From positions 1 through 42,656 of the forward strand of contig NZ_PQHZ01000051.1 of NCBI RefSeq assembly GCF_003385185.1: 42,656 bases of DNA. The letters are read 5' to 3'. The notes beneath the pieces are model-generated. The model did no database searches. It had not been told where the DNA came from and saw only the letters and a program-made list of their open reading frames with translations. Origin of the DNA: Amycolatopsis palatopharyngis. GTDB taxonomy: Bacteria; Actinomycetota; Actinomycetes; Mycobacteriales; Pseudonocardiaceae. Below, one piece after another: positions 33,321 through 41,503 of the stretch (the first letter of the stretch is position 1; each line of letters opens with the position of its first letter). Made by a program: the position numbers and the translations under genes.

Positions 33321-35198
33321 ATGGCCTACTCCGTCACATTGCCGGAGCTCGGCGAGAGCGTCACGGAGGGCACCGTCACCCGGTGGTTGAAGCAGGAGGG
33401 TGACAGTGTCGCAGTGGACGAGCCGCTACTGGAGATTTCCACCGACAAGGTCGACACCGAGGTTCCGTCCCCGGTAGCCGGCACCGTAATGAAGATCAGC
33501 GCGCAGGAGGACGAGACCGTCGAGGTCGGCGGGGAACTCGCCGTCATCGACGACGGATCCGGCGGCGGTGCCGAGGCGGGTGGTTCCGCTCAGCCCCAGC
33601 AGTCGGAGCAGCCCCAGCAGCAGGAGCAGCCTCAGCAGGAGGCGCCGCAGCAGCCCGCGCAGGAGCAGGCAGCTCCCGCTCCGGCGGCCCAGCCCGAGCC
33701 GGAGCCTGCTCAGCAGGCACCGAGCGGGAACGGCTCCTCCGGCGGTTCCGGCACCCCGGTGAAGCTGCCCGAGCTCGGTGAGAGTGTCACCGAGGGCACC
33801 GTCACCCGGTGGCTCAAGCAGGTCGGCGACTCGGTCGAGGTGGACGAGCCACTGCTGGAGATCTCCACCGACAAGGTCGACACCGAAGTTCCCTCGCCAG
33901 TGGCAGGCACCGTCCTGTCCATCGAGGTGAACGAGGACGAGACCGTCGAGGTCGGCGGCACGCTTGCGACGATCGGCGACAAGAACGCGCAGCCCGCGCA
34001 CCAGGCCCCGGCGCCCAAACAGCCGGAGCAGGCAGAGCCCCAGCAGGAAGCTCCCAAGCAGGAAGCTCCCAAGCAGGAAGCGCCGGCCCAGCAGTCCCAG
34101 CCGGCCCAGCCGAAGCAGCCGGAACCGCAGCAGGCACAGCCGAAGCAGCCCGAGCCGCAGGCTCAGGCTGCCCCCGCCGCCTCTGCGCCAGCCACCCCTG
34201 CGCCCGCTGCCGCCGCGGACACCGACGGCGCAGGCACGCCGTACGTCACCCCATTGGTGCGGAAGCTGGCCGCCGAGCACGACATCGACCTCGCGAGCCT
34301 CAACGGCAGCGGAGTCGGCGGGCGCATCCGCAAGCAGGACGTGCTGGCCGCGGTCGACGCGAAGCAGAAGCAGCAGCCCGCCGCCGAGCCGCAGCAGCAG
34401 GCGCCCGCGCCCGCCGCACAGGCCCCGGCGCCGGCGGCATCGTCCGCGCCTGTGTCGGACTCCGAGAAGGCTGCTCTGCGCGGCACCGTGCAGAAGGCCA
34501 ACCGCATCCGGCAGATCACCGCGATCAAGACCAGGGAGTCGCTGCAGGTCTCGGCGCAGCTCACCCAGGTGCACGAGGTCGACGTCACCAAGATCGCCCG
34601 GCTACGGCAGCGGGCGAAGGCGGCCTTCAAGGAGCGGGAGGGCGTCAACCTGACGTTCCTGCCGTTCTTCGCGAAGGCGACGGTCGAGGCGCTGAAGCAG
34701 CACCCGAACGTCAACGCCTCGTACAACGAGGAGAGCAAGGAGATCACCTACCACGGTGCCGTTCACCTCGGCATCGCCGTGGACACCGAGCGCGGCCTGC
34801 TCTCGGTGGTCATCCACGACGCGGGTGAGCTCAGCCTCGCCGGGCTCGCGCACCGCATCGCCGACCTGGCGCAGCGGGCACGGACGAACAAGATCAAGCC
34901 CGACGAGCTGACCGGTGGCACCTTCACGGTGACCAACATCGGCAGCAACGGCGCACTGTTCGACACCCCGATCATCGTGCAGCCGCAGTCCGGCATGCTC
35001 GGCACGGGTGCCGTGGTGAAGCGCCCGATGGTGGTCGCCGACACCGAGGGCAACGACACCATCGCTGTGCGGTCGATGTCGTACCTGCCGCTCACCTACG
35101 ACCACCGCCTGATCGACGGAGCCGACGCCGGTCGCTTCGTCACCACGATCAAGCAGCGGCTCGAGGAGGGCAACTTCGAGGACGAGCTCGGGCTCTGA
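33321..35198 (+). CDS. sucB: Dihydrolipoamide acyltransferase (E2) with two lipoyl domains
   Basis: The 625-residue E2 subunit has lipoyl domain 1 (residues 1-80, lipoyl Lys43), a Gln/Pro/Ala-rich linker, lipoyl domain 2 (about 143-222, Lys185), a second long Gln/Pro/Ala linker, a subunit-binding domain (YVTPLVRKLAAEHDIDL) and the catalytic acyltransferase domain with DHRLIDGAD. The two lipoyl domains are nearly identical around TDKVDTEVPSPVAGTV. In mycobacteria the gene at this place (dlaT/sucB) encodes the E2 of pyruvate dehydrogenase, so the name succinyltransferase may not describe its true substrate. AAGGGAG lies 10 nt upstream. Confidence 0.94.
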   Translation: MAYSVTLPELGESVTEGTVTRWLKQEGDSVAVDEPLLEISTDKVDTEVPSPVAGTVMKISAQEDETVEVGGELAVIDDGSGGGAEAGGSAQPQQSEQPQQQEQPQQEAPQQPAQEQAAPAPAAQPEPEPAQQAPSGNGSSGGSGTPVKLPELGESVTEGTVTRWLKQVGDSVEVDEPLLEISTDKVDTEVPSPVAGTVLSIEVNEDETVEVGGTLATIGDKNAQPAHQAPAPKQPEQAEPQQEAPKQEAPKQEAPAQQSQPAQPKQPEPQQAQPKQPEPQAQAAPAASAPATPAPAAAADTDGAGTPYVTPLVRKLAAEHDIDLASLNGSGVGGRIRKQDVLAAVDAKQKQQPAAEPQQQAPAPAAQAPAPAASSAPVSDSEKAALRGTVQKANRIRQITAIKTRESLQVSAQLTQVHEVDVTKIARLRQRAKAAFKEREGVNLTFLPFFAKATVEALKQHPNVNASYNEESKEITYHGAVHLGIAVDTERGLLSVVIHDAGELSLAGLAHRIADLAQRARTNKIKPDELTGGTFTVTNIGSNGALFDTPIIVQPQSGMLGTGAVVKRPMVVADTEGNDTIAVRSMSYLPLTYDHRLIDGADAGRFVTTIKQRLEEGNFEDELGL

Positions 35199-35211
35199 CA
35201 GAGGTTCAGGT

Positions 35212-35242
35212 GAGGGGGCGTCCGCTCGGCGGGCGCCCCCTC
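35212..35242. terminator. Terminator hairpin after sucB
   Basis: GAGGGGGCG (35212-35220) pairs with CGCCCCCTC (35234-35242) around a 13-nt loop, 14 nt after the sucB stop. It separates lpdA-sucB from the next, independently promoted unit. Confidence 0.8.
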
Positions 35243-35254
35243 GTCGTTTCCGCA

Positions 35255-35260
35255 TAGGGT
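35255..35260 (+). promoter_or_regulatory. -10 hexamer for the TIGR01777 gene
   Basis: TAGGGT ends 6 nt before the ATG at 35267, predicting a leaderless transcript that starts a new unit (35267-36798). Confidence 0.55.
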
Positions 35261-35266
35261 GCTCTC

Positions 35267-36151
35267 ATGCGAATCTTGATCGCCGGCGCCAGCGGCCTGA
35301 TCGGTCAGGCACTCGTTCAGGAGCTGCGCGCCGCCGGCCACGAGGTGCGGCGGCTGGTGCGCAGGGAGACCTCGGCGACCGACGAGGTCAGCTGGGACCC
35401 GCCCGCGGGCCGGATCGAGGAAGGCGCGTTCGACGGCGTCGACGCGGTGGTGAACCTCTGCGGCGTCCCGCTTGCCTCAGGCCGATGGAGCGACGCGCGC
35501 AAGCAGGTCCTCACCGACAGCAGGGTGGAACCCACGGAGGTGCTCGCGGAGGCGGTCGCCCAGCAGGGCGTACCGATCTTGGTCAACGCGTCCGGGATCA
35601 ACTACTACGGCGACACCGACAGCGCCGTCGTCGACGAGTCGGACAAGGCAGGCACCGGGTTTCTTGCCGAACTCTGCGTGCTCTGGGAAGCAGCCACCGC
35701 GCCGGCGGCACAGGCCGGGACGCGGGTTGTCCTGCTGCGCACCTCTCCGGTGCTCACCGGCAAGGGCGGTCTGCTCGGCACGCTGCGCCCGCTGTTCCGG
35801 CTCGGCCTCGGTGGCAGGCTTGGCGACGGCGAGCAGTACATGCCGTGGATCAGCCTCACCGACGAGGTGGCCGCGATCCGATTCGCCCTGGAAAACGACG
35901 AGGTCAGTGGACCGGTAAACCTCGCGTCGCCGCAGCCGGTGACCAACAGTGAGTTCACCAAGGCGTTCGCCCGCGCCCTGCACCGCCCGGCGCCGTGGTG
36001 GGTGCCGGGGGTGGCGCTGCGAGTCGCGCTCGGGGAAGCCGCCGACGAGATGATCCTGACCGGCCCGAGGGCGGTACCCGCCGTGCTCCGGCAGGCCGGG
36101 TTCGCGTTCACCCACACCGACCTCGACACGGCCCTCGCCGACGAACTGTGA
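35267..36151 (+). CDS. TIGR01777 family NAD-dependent epimerase/dehydratase (SDR39U1-like)
   Basis: The 294-residue protein is an extended-type SDR. The nucleotide loop is IAGASGLIGQALVQEL, and VVNLCGVPLASGRWSDARK plus NASGINYYGD are features of the TIGR01777 family. The C-terminal half carries MPWISLTDEVAAIRFAL and VNLASPQPVTNSEF. Its reaction is unknown. In mycobacteria the same gene lies between sucB and lipB. Its stop overlaps the GTG of the PAP2 gene by 4 nt. Confidence 0.92.
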   Translation: MRILIAGASGLIGQALVQELRAAGHEVRRLVRRETSATDEVSWDPPAGRIEEGAFDGVDAVVNLCGVPLASGRWSDARKQVLTDSRVEPTEVLAEAVAQQGVPILVNASGINYYGDTDSAVVDESDKAGTGFLAELCVLWEAATAPAAQAGTRVVLLRTSPVLTGKGGLLGTLRPLFRLGLGGRLGDGEQYMPWISLTDEVAAIRFALENDEVSGPVNLASPQPVTNSEFTKAFARALHRPAPWWVPGVALRVALGEAADEMILTGPRAVPAVLRQAGFAFTHTDLDTALADEL

Positions 36152-36798
36152 GCCGAAGGTCGTTCGCGTTCGCTCCGGCGGGCGTCTGCCTCCTCGTCGC
36201 GTTCGTCGCGCTCGGGCTCCTGGCCCGGCGGCAGCCAACAGCGCTGGATGCCGCGATCGCGTCCGCCCTGCACGGTCAGTGGCGTTCGTCGCTGGGTGCG
36301 GTCGCGGTGGTGATCAGCGACGCGTTCGGCCCGATCCTCCCCGTCCTGCTCGCCGTGGCGCTGATGGTGGCAGCCATCAGACGAAGGCTGGCCGGGGACC
36401 GCGAGCGAGCTACCCTACTGCTGCGGGTCCTCGTGGTGCTCGTCCTGTGCAGGGCGACGAGCTTCGTATTCAAGCCGCTGTTCGACCGGCAGCGCCCACG
36501 GGAGTATCCCGACCTCGCTTACCCCAGCGGTCACGTGGTCTCGGTGGCGAGTGCGTGCTTCGCGCTCGCTCTGCTCTGCGGCTGGCTCGTACCGCGTCTG
36601 TTGCGGACCGCGGTCGCATTCTCGTTGGTCGCCACCGCGGTCAGCGCGGCGTTGCGGGTGTACCTGGGCGTGCACTGGTTCACCGACACGGTGGGCGCGG
36701 TCCTCGCTGTCACCGGCGTCGGGCTGCTCGCGAGCGCCGCGCTCGGGCTGCTGTCCGCTGGCCGGGACCCGGTGTCGGCCCGGCATGAAACGGCGTAA
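36148..36798 (+). CDS. PAP2-family phosphatase, membrane-bound
   Basis: The 216-residue membrane protein carries the three motifs of the PAP2 acid-phosphatase family: KPLFDRQRPRE, PSGH, and RVYLGVHWFTD. These enzymes dephosphorylate lipid phosphates such as phosphatidate or undecaprenyl pyrophosphate; which one is unknown. Five to six hydrophobic segments are present. The GTG at 36148 overlaps the previous stop (GTGA), so the two genes are coupled. Confidence 0.92.
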   Translation: MSRRSFAFAPAGVCLLVAFVALGLLARRQPTALDAAIASALHGQWRSSLGAVAVVISDAFGPILPVLLAVALMVAAIRRRLAGDRERATLLLRVLVVLVLCRATSFVFKPLFDRQRPREYPDLAYPSGHVVSVASACFALALLCGWLVPRLLRTAVAFSLVATAVSAALRVYLGVHWFTDTVGAVLAVTGVGLLASAALGLLSAGRDPVSARHETA

Positions 36799-36801
36799 CC
36801 T
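36796..36801 (+). promoter_or_regulatory. -10 hexamer for lipB
   Basis: TAACCT overlaps the PAP2 stop and ends 7 nt before the GTG at 36809. It supports a leaderless lipB transcript and decides the start codon. Confidence 0.5.
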
Positions 36802-36808
36802 CGCTGCT

Positions 36809-37591
36809 GTGAGTGCTGTGAGTGCTGTAAACGCATCGGCGACCGCATCGACCGGGTCCTGTCGCGCCACCACCGATCCTGTCGACGTCAGGGAGGTCGG
36901 CACGATCGACTACCTGGAAGCGTGGGAGCTGCAGCGGTCGCATGCCGTCGCCCGTGCGGACGGCGCGGGTCCGGACACGATGCTGTTGCTCGAACACCCC
37001 TCGGTGTACACGGCGGGCAAGCGCACCGAAGCCGCGGACCGGCCGACCGACGGCACTCCGGTGATCGACGTGGACCGGGGCGGAAAGATCACCTGGCACG
37101 GCCCTGGCCAGTTGGTCGGTTATCCCATCCTCAAGCTCGCCGACCCGATCGACGTCGTGCACTACGTGCGGCGCCTCGAGGAGGCGCTGATTGTCGTGTG
37201 CGAGCGGTTCGGCGTCAGAACCGGTCGCGTCGAGGGCCGCAGCGGTGTCTGGATTCCCGCCGACGACCGCGGCCCCGAGCGCAAGATCGCCGCGATCGGA
37301 ATTCGCGTACAGCGCGGCGTGACCATGCACGGATTCGAGCTGAACTGCAACGCCGACCTCGCCGCGTTCGACAAGATCGTGCCGTGCGGCATCCGGGACG
37401 CGGGAGTCACCTCGCTCAGCTTCGAGCTGGGCAGGGAAGTGACCGTGGCCGAGGTGCTGCCCCTCGCACGGGACGCCGTGCTCGCCGCGGTGGAGGGCGA
37501 GTTCCCCGTCAGTGACGATCGCTGGCTGCCGAGGCCGACGCCGCCGGAGTCCCCCACGGCTCCCGGCGTCACCTTCGCCCTGCGGTCGTGA
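36809..37591 (+). CDS. lipB: Lipoyl(octanoyl) transferase
   Basis: The 260-residue enzyme moves octanoate from acyl-carrier protein to lipoyl domains, such as those of the neighbouring E2. Signatures are LLLEHPSVYTAGKR, RGGKITWHGPGQLVGYP, GRSGVWI, the catalytic Lys159 in RKIAAIG and the catalytic Cys193 in IVPCGI. The start used here gives an N-terminal extension of about 20 residues over other LipB proteins; a second GTG at 36818 is possible. lipA, normally next, is about 4.9 kb away at 42520. Confidence 0.95.
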   Translation: MSAVSAVNASATASTGSCRATTDPVDVREVGTIDYLEAWELQRSHAVARADGAGPDTMLLLEHPSVYTAGKRTEAADRPTDGTPVIDVDRGGKITWHGPGQLVGYPILKLADPIDVVHYVRRLEEALIVVCERFGVRTGRVEGRSGVWIPADDRGPERKIAAIGIRVQRGVTMHGFELNCNADLAAFDKIVPCGIRDAGVTSLSFELGREVTVAEVLPLARDAVLAAVEGEFPVSDDRWLPRPTPPESPTAPGVTFALRS

Positions 37592-37637
37592 GCGCACCGC
37601 TCAGCAGACGGCGTACTCGAGGCTGAGCGGCTACGGG

Positions 37638-38216
37638 ATGCGCGACGGCGGCGGTTGGACGTTCCGACGTCTCGCATTCGATCCGCATTATGACGCGGAG
37701 GCGGTGGCCGACTTCCCCGGTGACGGGAACTGGCCATGTCCGGAATTCTGCTTCGAACACGACGGCAGCGTCGTCGCGGATCCCGTATTCCGGTGGGGAA
37801 CTCCGCTGATCGTGCAAGTGACGCCGTTCTCCGCGCCCGAGTGGGTCGGCGTGTTCCCGGCAGGTGGCCTCGGTGTGGTGAATGGGGTGTTCGGCACACC
37901 AGCTCCTGACCAGATGATCGTCGTGGTGGACGGCGCCGCATATCTGCTGGCGGCCGTTGCGCCGGAGGCCGGCGCGCTGCTCTTGCACGAGCAGGTCAAT
38001 CAGGTCGTGCCGGTGGCAGGTATGCCACTGTTGCTGTTGGCCGGCTCCACCGACATCGTCGCGGTCGGTCCCCAAGGCGTCGCGTGGCGATCTCCACGGC
38101 TGGGAATGGATGACCTGCGGGTGCTCGATGCGAACCAGAGCGGCATCCGCTGCTCCGTGGCCGCGCTCGGCGGTCACCCGGTACCCATCGTCTTGCACCC
38201 AGCGTTGGGTCAGTAG
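37638..38216 (+). CDS. Hypothetical protein, 192 residues
   Basis: I do not recognise a family. The protein starts MRDGGGWTFRRLAFDPHYDA, has NWPCPEFCFEHDG in the first third, and is then rich in short beta-type segments with Gly, Val and Pro, such as VGVFPAGGLGVVNGVFG. It may be a beta-rich soluble domain. The ATG at 37638 is chosen for its match to the folded part; no ribosome binding site is clear. It converges on the ECF sigma gene with a 7-nt overlap. Confidence 0.6.
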   Translation: MRDGGGWTFRRLAFDPHYDAEAVADFPGDGNWPCPEFCFEHDGSVVADPVFRWGTPLIVQVTPFSAPEWVGVFPAGGLGVVNGVFGTPAPDQMIVVVDGAAYLLAAVAPEAGALLLHEQVNQVVPVAGMPLLLLAGSTDIVAVGPQGVAWRSPRLGMDDLRVLDANQSGIRCSVAALGGHPVPIVLHPALGQ

Positions 38217-39094
38217 TCGAGCACCGCGAGATCGAGGCGGCTGAGACGGTCCGGATCCGCGATCACGTCGATCTCGGTGATCGTGCCCCCGGCGAAGGTG
38301 AAGCTGAGCGCCAGGAGCAGACGTCCTGCCGGAGCCATCACGAGCCCGACCGCTCCGTTCACCAGCGCGGGTTCGCTGGACATCGCCCGTTCCATGGCGC
38401 CCATCGCACCCCTGGCCACCGTGTGATCGCCGTGGACGACGATGGGCTCGGGGGTGGGAACGGCCGACCGGTCGGCTCGCAGCACCACTCCGGGGTGCAG
38501 CAACCCGACCAGCGCCTCGAAGTCCCCGCCGCGGGTGGCTGCCAGGAACGCGTCGACGACTCGACGCTGCAGGGTCAGGTCCGGGTCGGGTACCGGCGTG
38601 GCTCCCTTGACCCGGCGACGGGCACGGCTCGCGAGCTGCCTCGCCGCGGCCGGTGAGCGTTCGAGCATCGGGCCGATCTCGTCGAAGGGTACGGCGAACA
38701 GATCGTGCAGTACGAACGCGAGCCGCTCGGCCGGTGCCAGCGTGTCGAGCACCACCAGCAGCGCGAGTCCGACCGAGTCGGCGAGCACCGCTTCCTGCTC
38801 GGGATCAGCCCCGTCGTCACCGCTGACTGCCGAGTCCCGCACGTGGTCGCCGAGCGGCTCCTCACGCCGCGACTGGCGGGAGCGCAGCACGTTCAGGCAT
38901 ACCCGCGACAGCACCGTCGTCAGCCAACCCGCGAGGTTCTCGACCTCACTGGTGTCGGCGCGGGCAGCGCGCAACCATGCTTCCTGGACGGCGTCGTCGG
39001 CCTCACTCACCGAGCCGAGCATGCGGTGGGCCACCGCTCGCAGCCGTGGCCGGTGCTCCTCGAAACGCTCCGCCAGCCGGTCCCGCTCGTCCAC
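38210..39094 (-). CDS. ECF sigma factor, SigJ-like, with C-terminal SnoaL-like domain
   Basis: The 294-residue protein has sigma region 2 (HRMLGSVSEADDAVQEAWLR), region 4 (FAVPFDEIGPMLERSPAAARQLASRARR) and a C-terminal domain of about 120 residues of SnoaL/NTF2 type (FLAATRGGDFEALVGLLHPGVV). In this class the C-terminal domain takes the place of a separate anti-sigma factor, and none is present next to it. The GTG at 39094 has AAGGA 9 nt upstream. Targets are unknown. Confidence 0.92.
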   Translation of the reverse strand: MDERDRLAERFEEHRPRLRAVAHRMLGSVSEADDAVQEAWLRAARADTSEVENLAGWLTTVLSRVCLNVLRSRQSRREEPLGDHVRDSAVSGDDGADPEQEAVLADSVGLALLVVLDTLAPAERLAFVLHDLFAVPFDEIGPMLERSPAAARQLASRARRRVKGATPVPDPDLTLQRRVVDAFLAATRGGDFEALVGLLHPGVVLRADRSAVPTPEPIVVHGDHTVARGAMGAMERAMSSEPALVNGAVGLVMAPAGRLLLALSFTFAGGTITEIDVIADPDRLSRLDLAVLDY

Positions 39095-39176
39095 GGCGGA
39101 TGTTCCTTCCTCGCGGGAGTCACTAGTTCCGTGCGGGATCGCCTGCAGAATGGGCCGCGTCTGGTCCTCGCCGGTG

Positions 39177-40112
39177 TCAGGTCAGCTGCGGCATGACCTC
39201 GGTGGCGATGAGCTCGACGTGATCGAGATCGGCGAGATCGAGCACCTGGAGGTACAGCCGGGTGATGCCGGTGCGCTCGCGCCACTGTCCGATCCGGTCC
39301 ACGGCCTCAGCCGGGCTTCCGGCGATCCCGTTGGCGCGCAACTCGTCGACCTCTCGCCCGATCGACTCCGCCCGACGAGCCAGCTCGGCCTCGTCGCGGC
39401 CGATCGCCACGACTTGAGCGGTCGAGCGGATGATCTCCTTCGGGTCCCGGCCCTCGGCTTTCGCCGCCGCATCAACGCGCTCGAACTGCGCCAACGCCGT
39501 ATCGGGGTCGGTGAACGGCAGGTTGAACTCGTCGGCGTAGCGGGCCGCCAGCGCCGGCGTCCGCTTCTTGCCACCGCCACCGATGATCACCGGCGGACGT
39601 GGCCGCTGCGTGGGCTTGGGCAGGCCAGGGGCTTCGGACAGCTGGTAGTGCTCGCCGTCGAAGGAAAACGTCTCGCCCTCCGGGGTTTCCCAGAGGCCGG
39701 TGACGATCGCCAGCTGTTCGCTGTAGAGGTCGAAGCGCTCCCGGATCTCGGGCAGCGGCAGGCCATAGGCGGTGTGCTCGTCGGCGTACCAACCGGATCC
39801 CAGTCCCAGCTCGATCCGTCCGCCGGACATCTGGTCCACCTGAGCCACGGAGATCGCCAGTACCGAGGGATGCCGGAAGGTCGCGGCGGTGACCAGCGTG
39901 CCCAGCCGGATCCGCGAGGTCTCCCGAGCCAGTCCGGCCAGGGTCACCCAGGCGTCGGTGGGCCCGGGCAGGCCGGAGACCGATCCCATCTTGAGGTAGT
40001 GGTCGGAGCGGAAGAACGCGCCGAATCCCGCGTCCTCCGTCGTCCTCGCCGCGCGCAACAGGTCGTCGTATGTGGCCCCCTGCTGGGGCTCGGTGAAGAT
40101 CCTCAGTTCCAC
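39177..40112 (-). CDS. LLM-class F420-dependent oxidoreductase
   Basis: The 311-residue protein has the luciferase-like monooxygenase TIM barrel, with GFGAFFRSDHYLKMG near the start, the segment MSGGRIELGLGSGWYADEH and RPRPPVIIGGGGKKRTPALA. The pattern matches F420-dependent members rather than flavin monooxygenases; the substrate is unknown. The GTG at 40112 has TACGCT 6 nt upstream and is probably leaderless. It follows the TetR gene on the same strand after 39 nt. Confidence 0.92.
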   Translation of the reverse strand: MELRIFTEPQQGATYDDLLRAARTTEDAGFGAFFRSDHYLKMGSVSGLPGPTDAWVTLAGLARETSRIRLGTLVTAATFRHPSVLAISVAQVDQMSGGRIELGLGSGWYADEHTAYGLPLPEIRERFDLYSEQLAIVTGLWETPEGETFSFDGEHYQLSEAPGLPKPTQRPRPPVIIGGGGKKRTPALAARYADEFNLPFTDPDTALAQFERVDAAAKAEGRDPKEIIRSTAQVVAIGRDEAELARRAESIGREVDELRANGIAGSPAEAVDRIGQWRERTGITRLYLQVLDLADLDHVELIATEVMPQLT

Positions 40113-40118
40113 AATCGC

Positions 40119-40124
40119 AGCGTA
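40119..40124 (-). promoter_or_regulatory. -10 hexamer for the F420-type oxidoreductase gene
   Basis: TACGCT on the minus strand ends 6 nt before the GTG at 40112. The gene can thus be transcribed separately from the TetR gene upstream. Confidence 0.5.
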
Positions 40125-40151
40125 GCCGTCCCGGCCGTACTCCCGCTGCCC

Positions 40152-40754
40152 CTAACCGGGGCGCCGGATGCGGTTGAGCAGTTGCACGATCACGGCTTCG
40201 ACCTCGGCGCCGACCTTCTTCGGATCGGCCGAGCCCGCGATCGCCGTGGCGGCCGAGGACAGGGCGCCGAACAGCAACCTGGCGGTGATCTCGACCGGAA
40301 CCTCGTCGACCTCTCCCGCATCCACCAGAGCCTGCAGATTGCTGCGGATAAGGCCGAAGCTGAACTGGTCCTCCGCCTCTCGCCAGCGTTCCCACCCCAT
40401 CACCACCGGGGCCTCATGAATAACTATTCGTTGATATGTGGGATCCAGACAGTTCTTGATAAATTCACGTAAACCATTAATTGCGCGATCCCATGGCGAA
40501 TCCGGCCCGGAGAGAATCTTGTGCAGCCGTTCGAGGAACCGGGTCTCCACCGCATCGAAGGCAGCCTCGAACAAAGCCTGCTTTCCGCTGAAGTGGTGGT
40601 ACAGAGCACCCTTGGTGACCCTGGCACGTTTCGCGATCTCGTCCAGCGAGGTACCCGCGTAACCACGTTTGGTGAACAGGTCCACCGCGCTGTCCACCAG
40701 CGCGGCACGAGTGGACTCGGAATAGTCGAGCCGCCTTGACTTCATTGTCGCCAC
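40152..40754 (-). CDS. TetR-family transcriptional regulator
   Basis: The protein of about 200 residues has a TetR helix-turn-helix near its N-terminus: SAVDLFTKRGYAGTSLDEIA, RARVTKGALYHHFSGKQALF. The C-terminal part is the variable ligand domain. The GTG at 40754 has AAGG 8 nt upstream; an ATG at 40745 is the alternative. The gene is AT-richer around its middle (40415-40500) than the neighbours. It diverges from the gene at 40911 across 156 nt, which contain the short dyad CGGGT-N6-ACCCG and repeated GTATG motifs that might be operators. Confidence 0.9.
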   Translation of the reverse strand: MATMKSRRLDYSESTRAALVDSAVDLFTKRGYAGTSLDEIAKRARVTKGALYHHFSGKQALFEAAFDAVETRFLERLHKILSGPDSPWDRAINGLREFIKNCLDPTYQRIVIHEAPVVMGWERWREAEDQFSFGLIRSNLQALVDAGEVDEVPVEITARLLFGALSSAATAIAGSADPKKVGAEVEAVIVQLLNRIRRPG

Positions 40755-40910
40755 GCTCACAACCTTACGCCAATCACGAAGCCCGTACTCATGGTATGTT
40801 GGCGACATCAGGGCCGTACCGAGAGTATGCCGCAAACCCGCAGTATGACTCGGGTCACGGAACCCGACTCCTGCCATTCCAGGGGTCACATTTCATGGAG
40901 GGGATGAGCC

Positions 40911-41438
40911 ATGAGCTGGAACGACTTCTACCGACGTCGTGATGTCATCGACACCGTCCTGACGCTGGCCCGGCGGAACCCGGAGGGGGAACTCCCGTTC
41001 GCCGAGGTGCCAGGCGCCGAACTGGCGTTCGGTTCGCGAGAGAACCTGCTGCTGGCGCTGCACTACAAGTGGACCCAGTTGCTGGTCGGGCACCTCCGGG
41101 CCGAACTGGCCGGCCCCGAGGACGTTCCGGAAAGCGAACCCGACCGCGTGGACGCCGTCACGAGGGCTTGGCACAGCGCTGTGCGCGAACACGCCACCCT
41201 GCACCGTCTGCTCGACGCCAGCCTGGACCGGTACCCCGAGCTGCGCCCGCTCGACGAGGCGGAGAAGCGGATGCTGGCGATCACCACGGGGCTGGCCGAT
41301 CCGCACGAGCCTGCGGACGAGGTGCTCAAGATCGGCACCGCCTTCGTCGCGCTGCTCAACCACTCGCCAAGCCGGGTGCCCGCACGCCGGCGCAATCCCG
41401 TCGGGCACCTGCTGCGGATGCTGGTCCCGGCGGGCTGA
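40911..41438 (+). CDS. Hypothetical protein, 175 residues
   Basis: The protein starts MSWNDFYRRRDVIDTVLTLA and appears entirely helical, with AFGSRENLLLALHYKWTQLL and RAWHSAVREHATLHRLLDAS. No signal peptide or membrane helix is visible. The layout resembles a small regulator-linked protein of unknown function common in actinobacteria. The ATG has GGAGGGG 7 nt upstream. It is divergent from the TetR gene and a likely target of it. Confidence 0.72.
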   Translation: MSWNDFYRRRDVIDTVLTLARRNPEGELPFAEVPGAELAFGSRENLLLALHYKWTQLLVGHLRAELAGPEDVPESEPDRVDAVTRAWHSAVREHATLHRLLDASLDRYPELRPLDEAEKRMLAITTGLADPHEPADEVLKIGTAFVALLNHSPSRVPARRRNPVGHLLRMLVPAG

Positions 41439-41503
41439 GTTCCGCTCGCCCTGAACTACTGGCCGGTATGGCGTGCTCGAGGCAGCTGTAGTTAGCTGAC
41501 CGC

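Noticed and set aside
33600..34200. Frameshift or repeat-expansion defect in the E2 linkers
   Set aside because: The Gln/Pro/Ala repeats stay in frame and both following domains are intact; such linkers are normal for E2 proteins.
38442..40472. Long plus-strand open frame opposite the sigma factor, LLM and TetR genes
   Set aside because: All three opposite-strand genes have strong family motifs, and the plus-strand product is low-complexity Ser/Arg-rich.
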